NCBI GenBank assembly: GCA_021299385.1
Contig: JAJTGZ010000007.1
Coordinates: 23,055-87,054, forward strand
Source: Phycisphaeraceae bacterium
GTDB taxonomy: Bacteria > Planctomycetota > Phycisphaerae > Phycisphaerales > UBA1924
Length of the DNA stretch: 64,000 bases
Direction: 5' to 3'
This document shows, piece after piece, positions 32,375 through 41,326 of the stretch. The notes beneath the pieces are model-generated. The model saw only the letters and a list, made by a program, of their open reading frames with translations, was not told where the DNA came from and made no database searches. Made by a program: the position numbers and the translations under genes. Position 1 is the stretch's first letter; each line of letters begins with the position of its first letter.

Positions 32375-32764
32375 ATGCCCAACGACTGGTCAGAAGAAAT
32401 CCGCATCATCGAACTGGCCGACGAGCCGCAACTGAGCGAGGACCTGGCCAACGCCATCGACCGCGTTGAAACCGCCGACTCCGCCCAGGGCGGCACCCCA
32501 GCCGGGAACATCAAGCACACCGTCCTGAACTTCGCCGGCGTGCGCTACATGAGTAGCTCGCACCTGGCCCAGCTCATCCGCCTGCGCAAGCTCTTGGCCG
32601 GCCGGCAGAAGGTGCTCCTGCTCTGTGCCGTGCCCGACAACGTCTGGTCGATCTTCCTGATCAGCGGCCTGGACCGCGTCTTCCGCTTCGCACCCGACCC
32701 GCTGACGGCGCTGGCGACGATCCAACTCGAAAACACCCCCGGGCACGAGCAAGACCCACGCTGA
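32375..32764 (+). CDS. STAS-domain anti-sigma-factor antagonist-like protein
   Basis: HTVLNFAGVRYMSSSHLAQLIRLRKLL...VWSIFLISGLDRVFRF. Confidence 0.85.
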   Translation: MPNDWSEEIRIIELADEPQLSEDLANAIDRVETADSAQGGTPAGNIKHTVLNFAGVRYMSSSHLAQLIRLRKLLAGRQKVLLLCAVPDNVWSIFLISGLDRVFRFAPDPLTALATIQLENTPGHEQDPR

Positions 32765-32776
32765 CGCCCCACGCGC

Positions 32777-33235
32777 TCACGCCTGCTTGAAGCTCGCTCC
32801 GTCGAGCACGTCGAAGCCCACAAACTGCCCCACGGCATACGCGCCCGCCTGGTTCCGCGCGTCGGTCAACTTGCACACCACCGGCAGCGGCAGGCCGTCA
32901 ACGGCCACGCTCCCCCCGGCGTCCACGGTGATGGTGTTCGCCGAGGCATCGACCGCAACGATCGTCCCCTGCAAACGCCTAGGCCGGCCGTGCACAGGCT
33001 CAATGAACTGCCCGCCGGTTACGGTGCTGTCCACACGCCTGGCCTGTGCCGTGATCGTGCCGATGATCCGCTTGCCGATCGGAGTAGTTACGTCGCCGAT
33101 TGGGCGCAGGTGCAGCAGGTATTGGCTCCCTGGGATCGCCAGCACGATGTGCCCCGGCTTGGTGGCCGAGGGTGGTACGATTTCTTGCAGCGTCGCGCGG
33201 ACCTGGTTGGGGTTGCTGGCCGTGGCTGTTTTCAT
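32777..33235 (-). CDS. Hypothetical protein (beta-rich)
   Basis: 152 aa starting at MKTATASNPNQVRATLQEIVPP; divergent from the HU-like gene. Confidence 0.6.
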   Translation of the reverse strand: MKTATASNPNQVRATLQEIVPPSATKPGHIVLAIPGSQYLLHLRPIGDVTTPIGKRIIGTITAQARRVDSTVTGGQFIEPVHGRPRRLQGTIVAVDASANTITVDAGGSVAVDGLPLPVVCKLTDARNQAGAYAVGQFVGFDVLDGASFKQA

Positions 33236-33329
33236 AGAGCTGATGGTATCGTCATCTGGCCCGAAGGTCTTCCCGCAGCCAGCGTGGGGTGGCCAGCCGG
33301 GCGCGGCGCGGTGGCATGATTTGTATGGC

Positions 33330-33448
33330 GAAAAGCACTTTTCTAGACAAATTTGCCCCCGGCCAACAAAATCTGCTTGAAAGCAAGGGGCAAATGCGAT
33401 AAAGATATCGCTCTGCTGGAGGATACCAGTAGAAAATCGCCCCTTTTT
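33330..33448 (+). promoter_or_regulatory. Candidate structured RNA leader/attenuator before the HU-like gene
   Basis: ATTTGCCCC(33351-33359)/GGGGCAAAT(33387-33395) competes with AAGGGGC(33385-33391)/GCCCCTT(33439-33445)+U5; further hairpins 33396-33411 and 33413-33432. Confidence 0.5.
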
Positions 33449-33464
33449 ACATGGAGAACTGACA

Positions 33465-33830
33465 ATGGCCGTAAAGACACCCGCATCACCCAAGCCCCCC
33501 AAGCTCAGCGCATCGCCCAAGCCGCGCAAGAAGAGCGAGCTCTACAGCCTGCTCGGCGAGCACACCCAGCTGACCCGCAAGCAGATCGCCGGCGTCTTTG
33601 AGACGCTCGAGAAGGTCATGACCGTCGACCTGGCCAAGCCCGCCGCCAACAAGCCCCGCATGTTCGTCGTGCCGGGCCTGATGAAACTCACGGCCACCTT
33701 CAAGCCCGCCAGCAAGGCGACCACCAAGCCCAACCCCTTCAAGCCGGGCGAGATGATGGAAGTCAAGGCCAAGCCCGCCAAGACCGTCCTGAAAATCCGC
33801 GCCCTCAAGAACCTCAAGAGCGCCGTCTAA
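33465..33830 (+). CDS. HU/IHF-family (histone-like) DNA-binding protein with Pro/Lys-rich N-terminus
   Basis: KKSELYSLLGEHTQLTRKQIAGVFETLEKVM...NPFKPGEMMEVKAKPAKTVLKIRALKNLKSAV; SD GGAG 8 nt upstream. Confidence 0.8.
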   Translation: MAVKTPASPKPPKLSASPKPRKKSELYSLLGEHTQLTRKQIAGVFETLEKVMTVDLAKPAANKPRMFVVPGLMKLTATFKPASKATTKPNPFKPGEMMEVKAKPAKTVLKIRALKNLKSAV

Positions 33831-33835
33831 TACTC

Positions 33836-33873
33836 AACCCCTCCCCCTCGGGGAGGGGCAGGGGTGGGGTTGG
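33836..33873. repeat. G-rich palindromic element, copy 2
   Basis: aacccctccccctcggggaggggcaggggtggggttgg, starting 6 nt after the HU-like stop. Confidence 0.85.
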
Positions 33874-33990
33874 CAAACCAGCAACCCTGCTTAAAGCAAT
33901 TCGGTTGAATCTACTCAACCACGCGGCCCCGGAAACCCCGGGGCCGCTCTGTTTTTGTACGCACAACGAGTGTGTCTAGACCGCAGGCCC

Positions 33991-36324
33991 CTACCTCTCC
34001 TTGCTGCCGACCGGCGGCGCAGGCGCATCCCCATCGAGGCTCCACAGCCCCACCCCCACCCACCGCTCAGGTGGTTGGCTCACAACATCGTGCCAACTGA
34101 CCATCAGCCCGTCCTGCTCGGGCATCCACTCCTGCACCGGCTCACCCAACTGCCCAAGCCACGCCAGCAGACGCTCGGGCGTGATCGACTGGTCATACCC
34201 ATACGTCCCCCAATACCGGCGTAACTCACCAAAGTTGACCAGCACATAGTTCAGCCTCTGCTTTGACGCCGTGCTCTGTTTGGCAACGTGCGCACGGATC
34301 AACCCCGTCCAACTGGCCGGGGTGAGAGGCTCCGCGTCGATCGCCAGCCCCAGCGGCGAGCGGTCCCACACCGTGTTGTAAACCACCCTGGCGGTGTAAT
34401 AGATCGGCGTGGCATCACCCACCAGCAGCACCGACTCATCGACCCCCAGCCGAAGGTTGATATACACCGCCGGCGGCGCGGCATCCAGCCGTTCGCGGAA
34501 CGCGCCCGGCCCCATCGTCGAGCGCCGCAGCCGGAGTGTTTCACCCGTCTGCGCCGCGACACCCCCCACCAGCAACGCGTTCGGCCTCGCATACCCCTCC
34601 GTAAGCCAGATGCGCACCAGCGTCGCGCTCTGCACCACCGTCAACATGCACGCACCGAGCACCCCCACACGCGCAGCGACCACGCCCCGCCTGCCCCCAC
34701 CAGTAACTACAGACACACACCACGCCAGCACCATCCCAACGCCCACGGCCAGGTTCAGCACCATCGGCAGTAAAAACCGGCTCTGCCCGTGCGTGCCAAC
34801 CACCCAGAAGACACACCCTGCCAGCAACCCCCCCAGCAGTGCCATCGCAACAGGGCGGGCACGCCTGTTGAACGCCAGCGCGATCAGCGCGACGATCCCC
34901 GCCGGGAACAGCACCCCCCACTGCTGGTGCAGCATCCCGCGCGGCTGCGCATCGACCGTCCCCTCCTGCCCCACGGGCAAAATCAACCTGGCGATCTGCT
35001 CGACGATCGTGCCCTCGCGCCCGTGCGCCTTGGCAAACCGCGCCACCTGCTCGGCCGACCACTCCCACCTGTGCCCAAAGAGACCGACCCCTGCCGGGAA
35101 GACCGGGTTCGCTGCCGCGTGCCAGTTGCGGACCAGCGCCGGCGCGAGCGCGATCAACCCGCCGAGTAAGCCGACGGCCAGCATCCCCGCCCACGCACGC
35201 CGGGGCGTCGTCAGCAAGAGCAGCAGCCCGATCGTGGGTCCACCCAAAAACAACGCCGTCGGCTTGCACCCGCAGGCGACGCCCAGCAGCAGGGCGCACG
35301 CAATGGCCCGTCGCATCGGCGCGATCGACGGCGCGTTCGCGTCTACCGCCTCGCCCGTTGCATCCTCCAGCGCGATGCACGCCGCGCCGGCCAGCAGCGC
35401 CAGCATCCCCATCTCGTTGTACGCAAGCGACCCGACGACCACACTCCACGGCGTCGCCAGCACCAACGCCCACGCCAGCCCCGCACCGAGCATCCCCACC
35501 TCATCAGGCACAAACCGCCGGGTTACCAGCAGCGTTACACGCCCGACCAGGAGCGCGGCCAACAGCGTCCACAACGCGTGCAGGTATTGGCAGGCCAAGA
35601 GACCGATCCCCTCACCCTTGATCAGGCTCCCGCCGCTCAACGCCGCGATGTGCAAATAGGCACCCTCGATGTAACTGGGCAAGAACGAATAGACATTGTG
35701 CCCCACCGGCCCCAGGCGGGCACCATCACGCGCCCACTCTTGGGGCAGCAACAGGTGGTACCCCATCGCATCAAACCCCCCGGCCTCCGATCGCCACAGC
35801 CACCCAGGAGGACTCGCGGACGCTACGAGCAAGATGCCGATACCAATCACGCCCAGCAGCGCAGTGCCCGGCACCATCGGCAGCCTCGGCGCAGTGCCAA
35901 AGTACCGCACACACTGCCAAGCAAGCAGCACCAGGCCCACCCCCAGCACGCCGATCGCGGCGATGCGCCCATCGCTGCCAGAAAACAAACCGATGCTGCC
36001 GAATATCTGATCGATCCACAGCAGCGCGGCCGGCCCGAGGGCCAACTGCGCCCAGAACCTTGCTGGCACGCTTGCGCGTGGGCCAAGCATCCACCGGCTG
36101 AGCGGGCCGCCCAGCCCAAAACCCGCCGCGAGCCAGGAGAGCGCGAGCAGGCCCGACGACAGCATCGCGCCAAGCAACGCGGCAGCCCCAAAGATGGGCC
36201 TTTCAGCCTCGTCCAGCCCGATGGTCGCGGCGCCGAGCGCCACCAGCAGGCTCCCGCCCACGAGCACTATCAGCCAGCGGTGCTGCACAAGCCGAACGGA
36301 CCTGGGGGGCAACGCGCTGTTCAT
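33991..36324 (-). CDS. Large multi-pass membrane protein (glycosyltransferase-39-like topology; family uncertain)
   Basis: About 777 aa, many TM helices and C-terminal soluble domain; start MNSALPPRSVRLVQHRW. Confidence 0.65.
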   Translation of the reverse strand: MNSALPPRSVRLVQHRWLIVLVGGSLLVALGAATIGLDEAERPIFGAAALLGAMLSSGLLALSWLAAGFGLGGPLSRWMLGPRASVPARFWAQLALGPAALLWIDQIFGSIGLFSGSDGRIAAIGVLGVGLVLLAWQCVRYFGTAPRLPMVPGTALLGVIGIGILLVASASPPGWLWRSEAGGFDAMGYHLLLPQEWARDGARLGPVGHNVYSFLPSYIEGAYLHIAALSGGSLIKGEGIGLLACQYLHALWTLLAALLVGRVTLLVTRRFVPDEVGMLGAGLAWALVLATPWSVVVGSLAYNEMGMLALLAGAACIALEDATGEAVDANAPSIAPMRRAIACALLLGVACGCKPTALFLGGPTIGLLLLLTTPRRAWAGMLAVGLLGGLIALAPALVRNWHAAANPVFPAGVGLFGHRWEWSAEQVARFAKAHGREGTIVEQIARLILPVGQEGTVDAQPRGMLHQQWGVLFPAGIVALIALAFNRRARPVAMALLGGLLAGCVFWVVGTHGQSRFLLPMVLNLAVGVGMVLAWCVSVVTGGGRRGVVAARVGVLGACMLTVVQSATLVRIWLTEGYARPNALLVGGVAAQTGETLRLRRSTMGPGAFRERLDAAPPAVYINLRLGVDESVLLVGDATPIYYTARVVYNTVWDRSPLGLAIDAEPLTPASWTGLIRAHVAKQSTASKQRLNYVLVNFGELRRYWGTYGYDQSITPERLLAWLGQLGEPVQEWMPEQDGLMVSWHDVVSQPPERWVGVGLWSLDGDAPAPPVGSKER

Positions 36325-36403
36325 CGGCACCTCTGGCATCTGGTCAAGTTTCCCCGGCAGGCGTGGGCCCTGCCGGCCCGGGAATGACTCTAGAGTAGAT
36401 GCG

Positions 36404-36859
36404 ATGCAGCGGGCAACCGGGATCACCATCATCGAGCCGATGTGCGCGGTTTTTCGCCGGCACCTGCGTGCCGTGGGGCTGAAGTACACACCCGAGCGCG
36501 CCCGCGTGCTCGACACGGCCCTTGGTATGCACGGGCCGTTTTTGGTCGATGACTTGCTCGCAAAACTCGACGGCGGCCTGCCGCGGGTGAGTAAGGCGAC
36601 CACCTATCGCACGATCAAACTCCTAGAAGCCAGCGGGATCGTGCAGAAACTGCTGCTGACCAGCACGCAGAGCCACTACCAACTCGCCTTCGGCAACCCC
36701 TCCTCGGCGATCCTGGTCCGAACCGATGCCAACGCCGTCGAGCAGGTGCAGGCGCAGGGGCTGGACGCGCTGGTGCGGACTTTGGCCGCCGCACGCGGCC
36801 TGCATGCGCAGGGGTACCGGCTGGTGGTCTATGCCGCGGAGGGGCCGGGCGTTGAATAG
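36404..36859 (+). CDS. Fur-family transcriptional regulator
   Basis: RRHLRAVGLKYTPERARVLDTALGMHGPFLVDDLLAKL...VSKATTYRTIKLLEASGIVQKL. Confidence 0.85.
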   Translation: MQRATGITIIEPMCAVFRRHLRAVGLKYTPERARVLDTALGMHGPFLVDDLLAKLDGGLPRVSKATTYRTIKLLEASGIVQKLLLTSTQSHYQLAFGNPSSAILVRTDANAVEQVQAQGLDALVRTLAAARGLHAQGYRLVVYAAEGPGVE

Positions 36860-36941
36860 CCCGCATCTCGGACCCGAGCGTCTTTGCTGCCGATGAACAC
36901 GGTGCAGAGATCAACAGTGGATGGTGCGCGGCCGAAGTTCT

Positions 36942-36978
36942 CAACCCCACCCCTGCCCCTCCCCTCGGGGGAGAGGTT
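36942..36978. repeat. G-rich palindromic element, copy 3 (inverted)
   Basis: caaccccacccctgcccctcccctcgggggagaggtt, reverse complement of copies 1 and 2. Confidence 0.85.
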
Positions 36979-37020
36979 CTCAATCGCGCAGCGGGTGATG
37001 GGGTTGAGCGTGTGGGTGCA

Positions 37021-37875
37021 TCACACCACCTTGCCGTCGGCGGTTTCGGGCGCGCTCGGCTCGCGCTGCGGCGTGTATGTTCCCTTGGCACCGATCTCGC
37101 CCAGCCACCACCTGGGGCGTTGGCCTTGCCTGCGGCGTAGGCCAAAGGCGTTGACTGCGTGCGCTTGGAGATAGGCCATTGCTTCATCTGGGCTGTCGGT
37201 CAGGAAGAGCAGGTTCCCGTCGCTGGGGCTGATGGTCTTGGCCTGGACCATGGTCTGGCGGATGAACTGCACGAGGGGCTGCCAGTATGCCGTGCCCATG
37301 AGGATGACGGGGAAGCCCTTGATTTTCCCGGTCTGGATGAGTGTAAGAGCCTCGAACATTTCATCGAGTGTACCGAAGCCGCCGGGCATGATGATGAAGC
37401 CGTAGGAATACTTAACGAGCATGACCTTGCGGATGAAGAAGTACCGGAACTCGATGAAGCGGTCGAGGTAGGGGTTCGGCTGCTGCTCTTGCGGCAGCTC
37501 GATGTTGCACCCGACGGAGAAGCCCCCGGCGTCCTTGGCGCCGCGGTTGGCCGCCTCCATCACGCCCGGCCCGCCGCCGGTCAGGACGGTAAAGCCAAGC
37601 TCACTGATGCGTGCGCCGACCTGGCGTGCGAGTGTGTAGTAGGGGTGCCCGTCGCCAAAGCGTGCGGAGCCGAAGACCGTAACGCAGGGGCCAAGGAAGT
37701 GCATGCGGCGGAAGCCGGAGATGAACTCGATGAAGATGCGCACGCCACGGAGAAGCTCGCTGCCGCGTGAGCGTGGGCCTTCGAGGAAGATGGACTCTTG
37801 CGGGCTGCGTGTGCCCTTGGCCCAGGGCTGGCCCGCTGCGGCGGGTGGTTGGGTGTCCTGATCGGTGGTGTACAT
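37021..37875 (-). CDS. LOG family / TIGR00730 Rossmann-fold protein
   Basis: VFGSARFGDGHPYYTLARQVG, GGGPGVMEAANRGAKDAGG, PGGFGTLDEMFEALTLIQ. Confidence 0.9.
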   Translation of the reverse strand: MYTTDQDTQPPAAAGQPWAKGTRSPQESIFLEGPRSRGSELLRGVRIFIEFISGFRRMHFLGPCVTVFGSARFGDGHPYYTLARQVGARISELGFTVLTGGGPGVMEAANRGAKDAGGFSVGCNIELPQEQQPNPYLDRFIEFRYFFIRKVMLVKYSYGFIIMPGGFGTLDEMFEALTLIQTGKIKGFPVILMGTAYWQPLVQFIRQTMVQAKTISPSDGNLLFLTDSPDEAMAYLQAHAVNAFGLRRRQGQRPRWWLGEIGAKGTYTPQREPSAPETADGKVV

Positions 37876-38021
37876 CGGGCGAGGGTAGAGGCCGGGGGAT
37901 GGATGGGCGTGGAAGTGCGCAAGATCGTGGAGATGGTGTTCCGTGTGGAACTTTTGCCCGATTGCAGTGGTTCTGACGGGGGTGTGAACGGGGGTGGTGG
38001 GCGTGGCGTAGACTTTTATAG

Positions 38022-38450
38022 ATGTCGGCGGCGCGGATATCTATTCTGTTGATTGTGGCGCTGGTCGCTGGCCTGCTCGGTGAGCCTGCGCGGGCGTGGC
38101 AGTGGGTGGCCCCCGATCGCGGGCAGATGACCTGCGCGGGGGATGAGGGATCGTGCGCGTGCTGCGGCGGGGGAGTGGATGAGGAGGGGAAGAGTTGCCC
38201 ACCTCAGGAGTGCCCGTGCGGGTCGCTGCCGCAGCGTGGGGGTGGGTTTACGGCGGTGGTGATGGGGTTGAACACGCCCGCGGGGGGGCAGATTGGTGCG
38301 CGTGCCCGTGTGAAGAAGGTTGAGCGGTGGCGCTCGGCATTGCCAGGGCCGCTGGCGGGGTTGGATGTGCCGGTGGTGGGAAGCGTGGGGGTTGTCTCTG
38401 GCGCGGCGGGGCGCGAGTTGCTTGCGATGGTGTGCGTCTGGCGGTTGTAG
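38022..38450 (+). CDS. Secreted cysteine-rich hypothetical protein
   Basis: Signal peptide; CAGDEGSCACCGGGVDEEGKSCPPQECPCG. Confidence 0.6.
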   Translation: MSAARISILLIVALVAGLLGEPARAWQWVAPDRGQMTCAGDEGSCACCGGGVDEEGKSCPPQECPCGSLPQRGGGFTAVVMGLNTPAGGQIGARARVKKVERWRSALPGPLAGLDVPVVGSVGVVSGAAGRELLAMVCVWRL

Positions 38451-38587
38451 CCGGGCGCGTGCGGGTCGTTGCGCGCGTGTTTTTGCGTGCTTAGTTGACT
38501 TTTACTGTCGAACAGACCACTTGGTGGGTTTGGTTTTTTTCTTACACACACAACCGGCCGGGTTTCCGGCCTGATAGGACCAGGAAC

Positions 38588-38989
38588 ATGACAGGGAATA
38601 CGGATCGCTTTATGAAGTTTGCACCGATGGCGTTGACGGGGGCCTTGCTGCTTGGGGGGTGCCAGGGTAGTGGCACGCCGGGCGCGGGTGAGAAGGTGCC
38701 CGAAGGTGTGGTACACCAGGTTACCCCAGAGGACACTGCGGCGACGCACACGCAGACGCCGGTTACGGGGGATGAGGTGGTTCTGCTGGTAAACGGTCTG
38801 GGGTGCCCGCAGTGTTCGACGAACATCAACAAGACACTGGAGAGGGTGCCGGGCGTAACTTCGGTGCATGTGGACATTGGGAGCGGGAAGGTAACGGTGG
38901 GGCTGGGTTCCAAGCGGAAGCCGACGCCGCATCAGTTGAGTGAGGCGGTTGTGGATGCGGGTTTGACGCTGGTGAAGATCGAGCGGTAG
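38588..38989 (+). CDS. Lipoprotein with heavy-metal-associated (HMA) domain
   Basis: Lipobox LLGGC; NGLGCPQCSTNINKTLERVPGVTSVHVDIGSGKVTV. Confidence 0.85.
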   Translation: MTGNTDRFMKFAPMALTGALLLGGCQGSGTPGAGEKVPEGVVHQVTPEDTAATHTQTPVTGDEVVLLVNGLGCPQCSTNINKTLERVPGVTSVHVDIGSGKVTVGLGSKRKPTPHQLSEAVVDAGLTLVKIER

Positions 38990-39008
38990 GAACAAGAAAG
39001 GGAACAAC

Positions 39009-39833
39009 ATGAAGACGTTACTTTGCCTGTGCATAGCCGGGTGTGTGGTGGTGTTGTGTGTCGGGAGGGCGGTCGGGCAGGAGGCGATGTACACCGCTGC
39101 CGCGACGATGCCGCCGCCGGGGTCGGTGGTGTTTCGGCCGCAGTTGATGTTCAGCCGGTATGGTGCGGACCCGGACGGGCCGAGCACGCGGACGGATTAC
39201 ACGGCTGTGGACCTTGGGGTGCAGATCGGCCTTGCGCGTGCGTGGTCGCTGTCGGTCAACGCGCCGGTGGAGTATCAGCAGAGCCAGCGGCCCAGCGGGG
39301 ACACCAACCGGGTGGAGGTCGAGGATGTGGACTTGATGCTCAAGTACCGGTTCTACATGGACAACAGCGGCGGTATCGACACGGCGCGTGCGGCGGTTAC
39401 ATTCGGGACGCGCCTAGAGAGGGTCGAGGGCTTCAGCGTGGACCCGCACGTTGGGGTGGTGCTGACGAAGGTGCAGGGGCGCAACGGGATCAACGCGGAG
39501 GCCTCGTACCTGCTGACTACCAGCGGGAGGGAGGAGACGATCCGGGAGGGCGACGGCACTGCGGACCTGGTGAGGACCAACGTCAGTTATGTGTTTCGGT
39601 TGTGGCCGGCGGAGTTCACCAGCACCAGCACGGGGGGTTGGTACGCCACGGCGGAGCTCAACGGGATGTGGGAGACCAACGGGGACAGGGAGGTGCGGTG
39701 GGCGCCGGGGTTGATGTACGAGGGGCGGGAGGTGAGTTTCGAGGTGATGATGCAGTTGCCGGTGTGGCACGAGCTGGGGGAGCGGGCGGAGCTTGATTGG
39801 AGCGTGGGTGTGGGGTTGCGGTTGTTGTTCTGA
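39009..39833 (+). CDS. Putative outer-membrane beta-barrel protein
   Basis: Signal peptide, alternating beta-strand pattern, C-term ELDWSVGVGLRLLF (aromatic terminus). Confidence 0.7.
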   Translation: MKTLLCLCIAGCVVVLCVGRAVGQEAMYTAAATMPPPGSVVFRPQLMFSRYGADPDGPSTRTDYTAVDLGVQIGLARAWSLSVNAPVEYQQSQRPSGDTNRVEVEDVDLMLKYRFYMDNSGGIDTARAAVTFGTRLERVEGFSVDPHVGVVLTKVQGRNGINAEASYLLTTSGREETIREGDGTADLVRTNVSYVFRLWPAEFTSTSTGGWYATAELNGMWETNGDREVRWAPGLMYEGREVSFEVMMQLPVWHELGERAELDWSVGVGLRLLF

Positions 39834-39973
39834 TCTCAGGCCGGGGAGAGTTTTACTCCAGAGGCCCAGAGGCCCAGAGGAAAGGCTGGGGAATCACTCA
39901 GAGGACGGAGGGCGGAAGGTAAGGCAGGAGGGGTGGTTGGGTTGGTTTGTTTTGGTTTGTTTGTTGTGTGGTG

Positions 39974-41290
39974 CTATTTGGTGGGGGTTACGGTGAGAGT
40001 TGTGAGTTGGTCGGGTTGCCACCATTGGCGGAGGTGGTCGGCGAGGTCTTGGGGTTTGAGGTTGGCGAGGGTTTCGGGTGCCGTGGCGAGTTCGTCGATG
40101 GGGACGTTGAGGAACCAGGCGACGGGTAGGGCTGTGACCCAGTAGTCGGCTGTGGCCAGGCGGGGGGTGAGTTCGTCGAGGAGGTCTTGGCGGGCGCGGT
40201 CGAAGGAGGCCTGGGTTGGGCCTTGGGTGGCCAGGCGGGTGAGGCGTTCGCGTGTGGCGGCGATGAGTTTCTCGGCCTGTGCGGCGTCGGCGTGGACGAC
40301 GGCGGTAGCGATGCAGAGGCCCATGTTGGGCAGGGCGCGGCCGGGGATGGCGTTGCCGGCGACGATCAGTTGCTTGAGGCCCTGCTCGGTGATGGCCGAG
40401 GTGAGTTCGGCTTGCATCAGTTTGCTGGCCAGGACTGAGAGCCTCGCCTGTGTCAGGTCGTGCTGTGGCGGGGCAGGGAGTGTGAGGACGATGTAGGCCT
40501 GGTCTGCAGGGCCGGGGTTGTGGGCGTGGTGTGCGGCGGGGGTTGGGCGTGGGAGGTTGCGGGGGGCGTCGAAGCGGTCGCGGGGGCGTGGTGAGATGTT
40601 GGCGAGTGCGGACTGGATGACTGGGATGGCCTCGGCGGGTTGGATGCGCCCGACGATGGCGATATCGATCGCGCTGGAGCTCAAGCGGGCATCGGCGAAG
40701 GCCTGGGCGGCTTCGATGGTGATCGCTTGGACAACATCGGGCGTGAGGCGCTCGGCGCGGGCCTGGTTGATGGGGTCAAAGATCGCGCCGATGGCTTGGA
40801 CGGCGGAGTTGGGCTTGGCGTCGGCGGTGGCACGGGAGGCGGTGAGGAGTTCGGCCTTGGCCTTGGCGAAGCGGGCGGGGTCGAGGCGGGGGGACTTGAT
40901 GATCGTGGCGAGGGTGGAGAGGGTTTGGGTGAGCGGGGTGGTGGAGGTGGTGTGCTGGAGGGAGATCCCTTCGGGCCAGAGTTGAGCTGACCAGCCGGGG
41001 AAGGTGGAAAGGTCCAGGGAGGAGGCGACGAGGCGCGTCAGGCCGAGTTGGGTGGGGGATTCGAGGAACTCAGGCCCGGCGATGAGCACGGCGATTCGCA
41101 TGCCGGGGGTGGTGAAGGGCTTGATGTGGACCTGGAGGCCTGAGTCGAGCAGGAGCGTGGTGGTGCCTGCGCGTGGGGCGAAGGAGACGGCGTGGATGGT
41201 GGCTGGTTGTGGTGCGGGTGGTGGTTCGGGCTGCTCGCTAGCGGTGGCCAGCAGGAGTGTGGCCAGCAAGATGGGGAGGGCCGACGGCAT
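39974..41290 (-). CDS. M16 (insulinase)-like protein without the HxxEH motif
   Basis: LDSGLQVHIKPFTTPGMRIAVLIAG...LGLTRLVASSLDLSTFPG; M16-like C-domain; catalytic motif absent. Confidence 0.75.
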   Translation of the reverse strand: MPSALPILLATLLLATASEQPEPPPAPQPATIHAVSFAPRAGTTTLLLDSGLQVHIKPFTTPGMRIAVLIAGPEFLESPTQLGLTRLVASSLDLSTFPGWSAQLWPEGISLQHTTSTTPLTQTLSTLATIIKSPRLDPARFAKAKAELLTASRATADAKPNSAVQAIGAIFDPINQARAERLTPDVVQAITIEAAQAFADARLSSSAIDIAIVGRIQPAEAIPVIQSALANISPRPRDRFDAPRNLPRPTPAAHHAHNPGPADQAYIVLTLPAPPQHDLTQARLSVLASKLMQAELTSAITEQGLKQLIVAGNAIPGRALPNMGLCIATAVVHADAAQAEKLIAATRERLTRLATQGPTQASFDRARQDLLDELTPRLATADYWVTALPVAWFLNVPIDELATAPETLANLKPQDLADHLRQWWQPDQLTTLTVTPTK

Positions 41291-41326
41291 GAGAGGTTGT
41301 AGGTGCGTGCGGCGGGTGCGTTGCGG

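Noticed and set aside
39841-39925. cagaggcccagaggcccagagg short repeat
   Set aside because: Very short and degenerate; no supporting structure.
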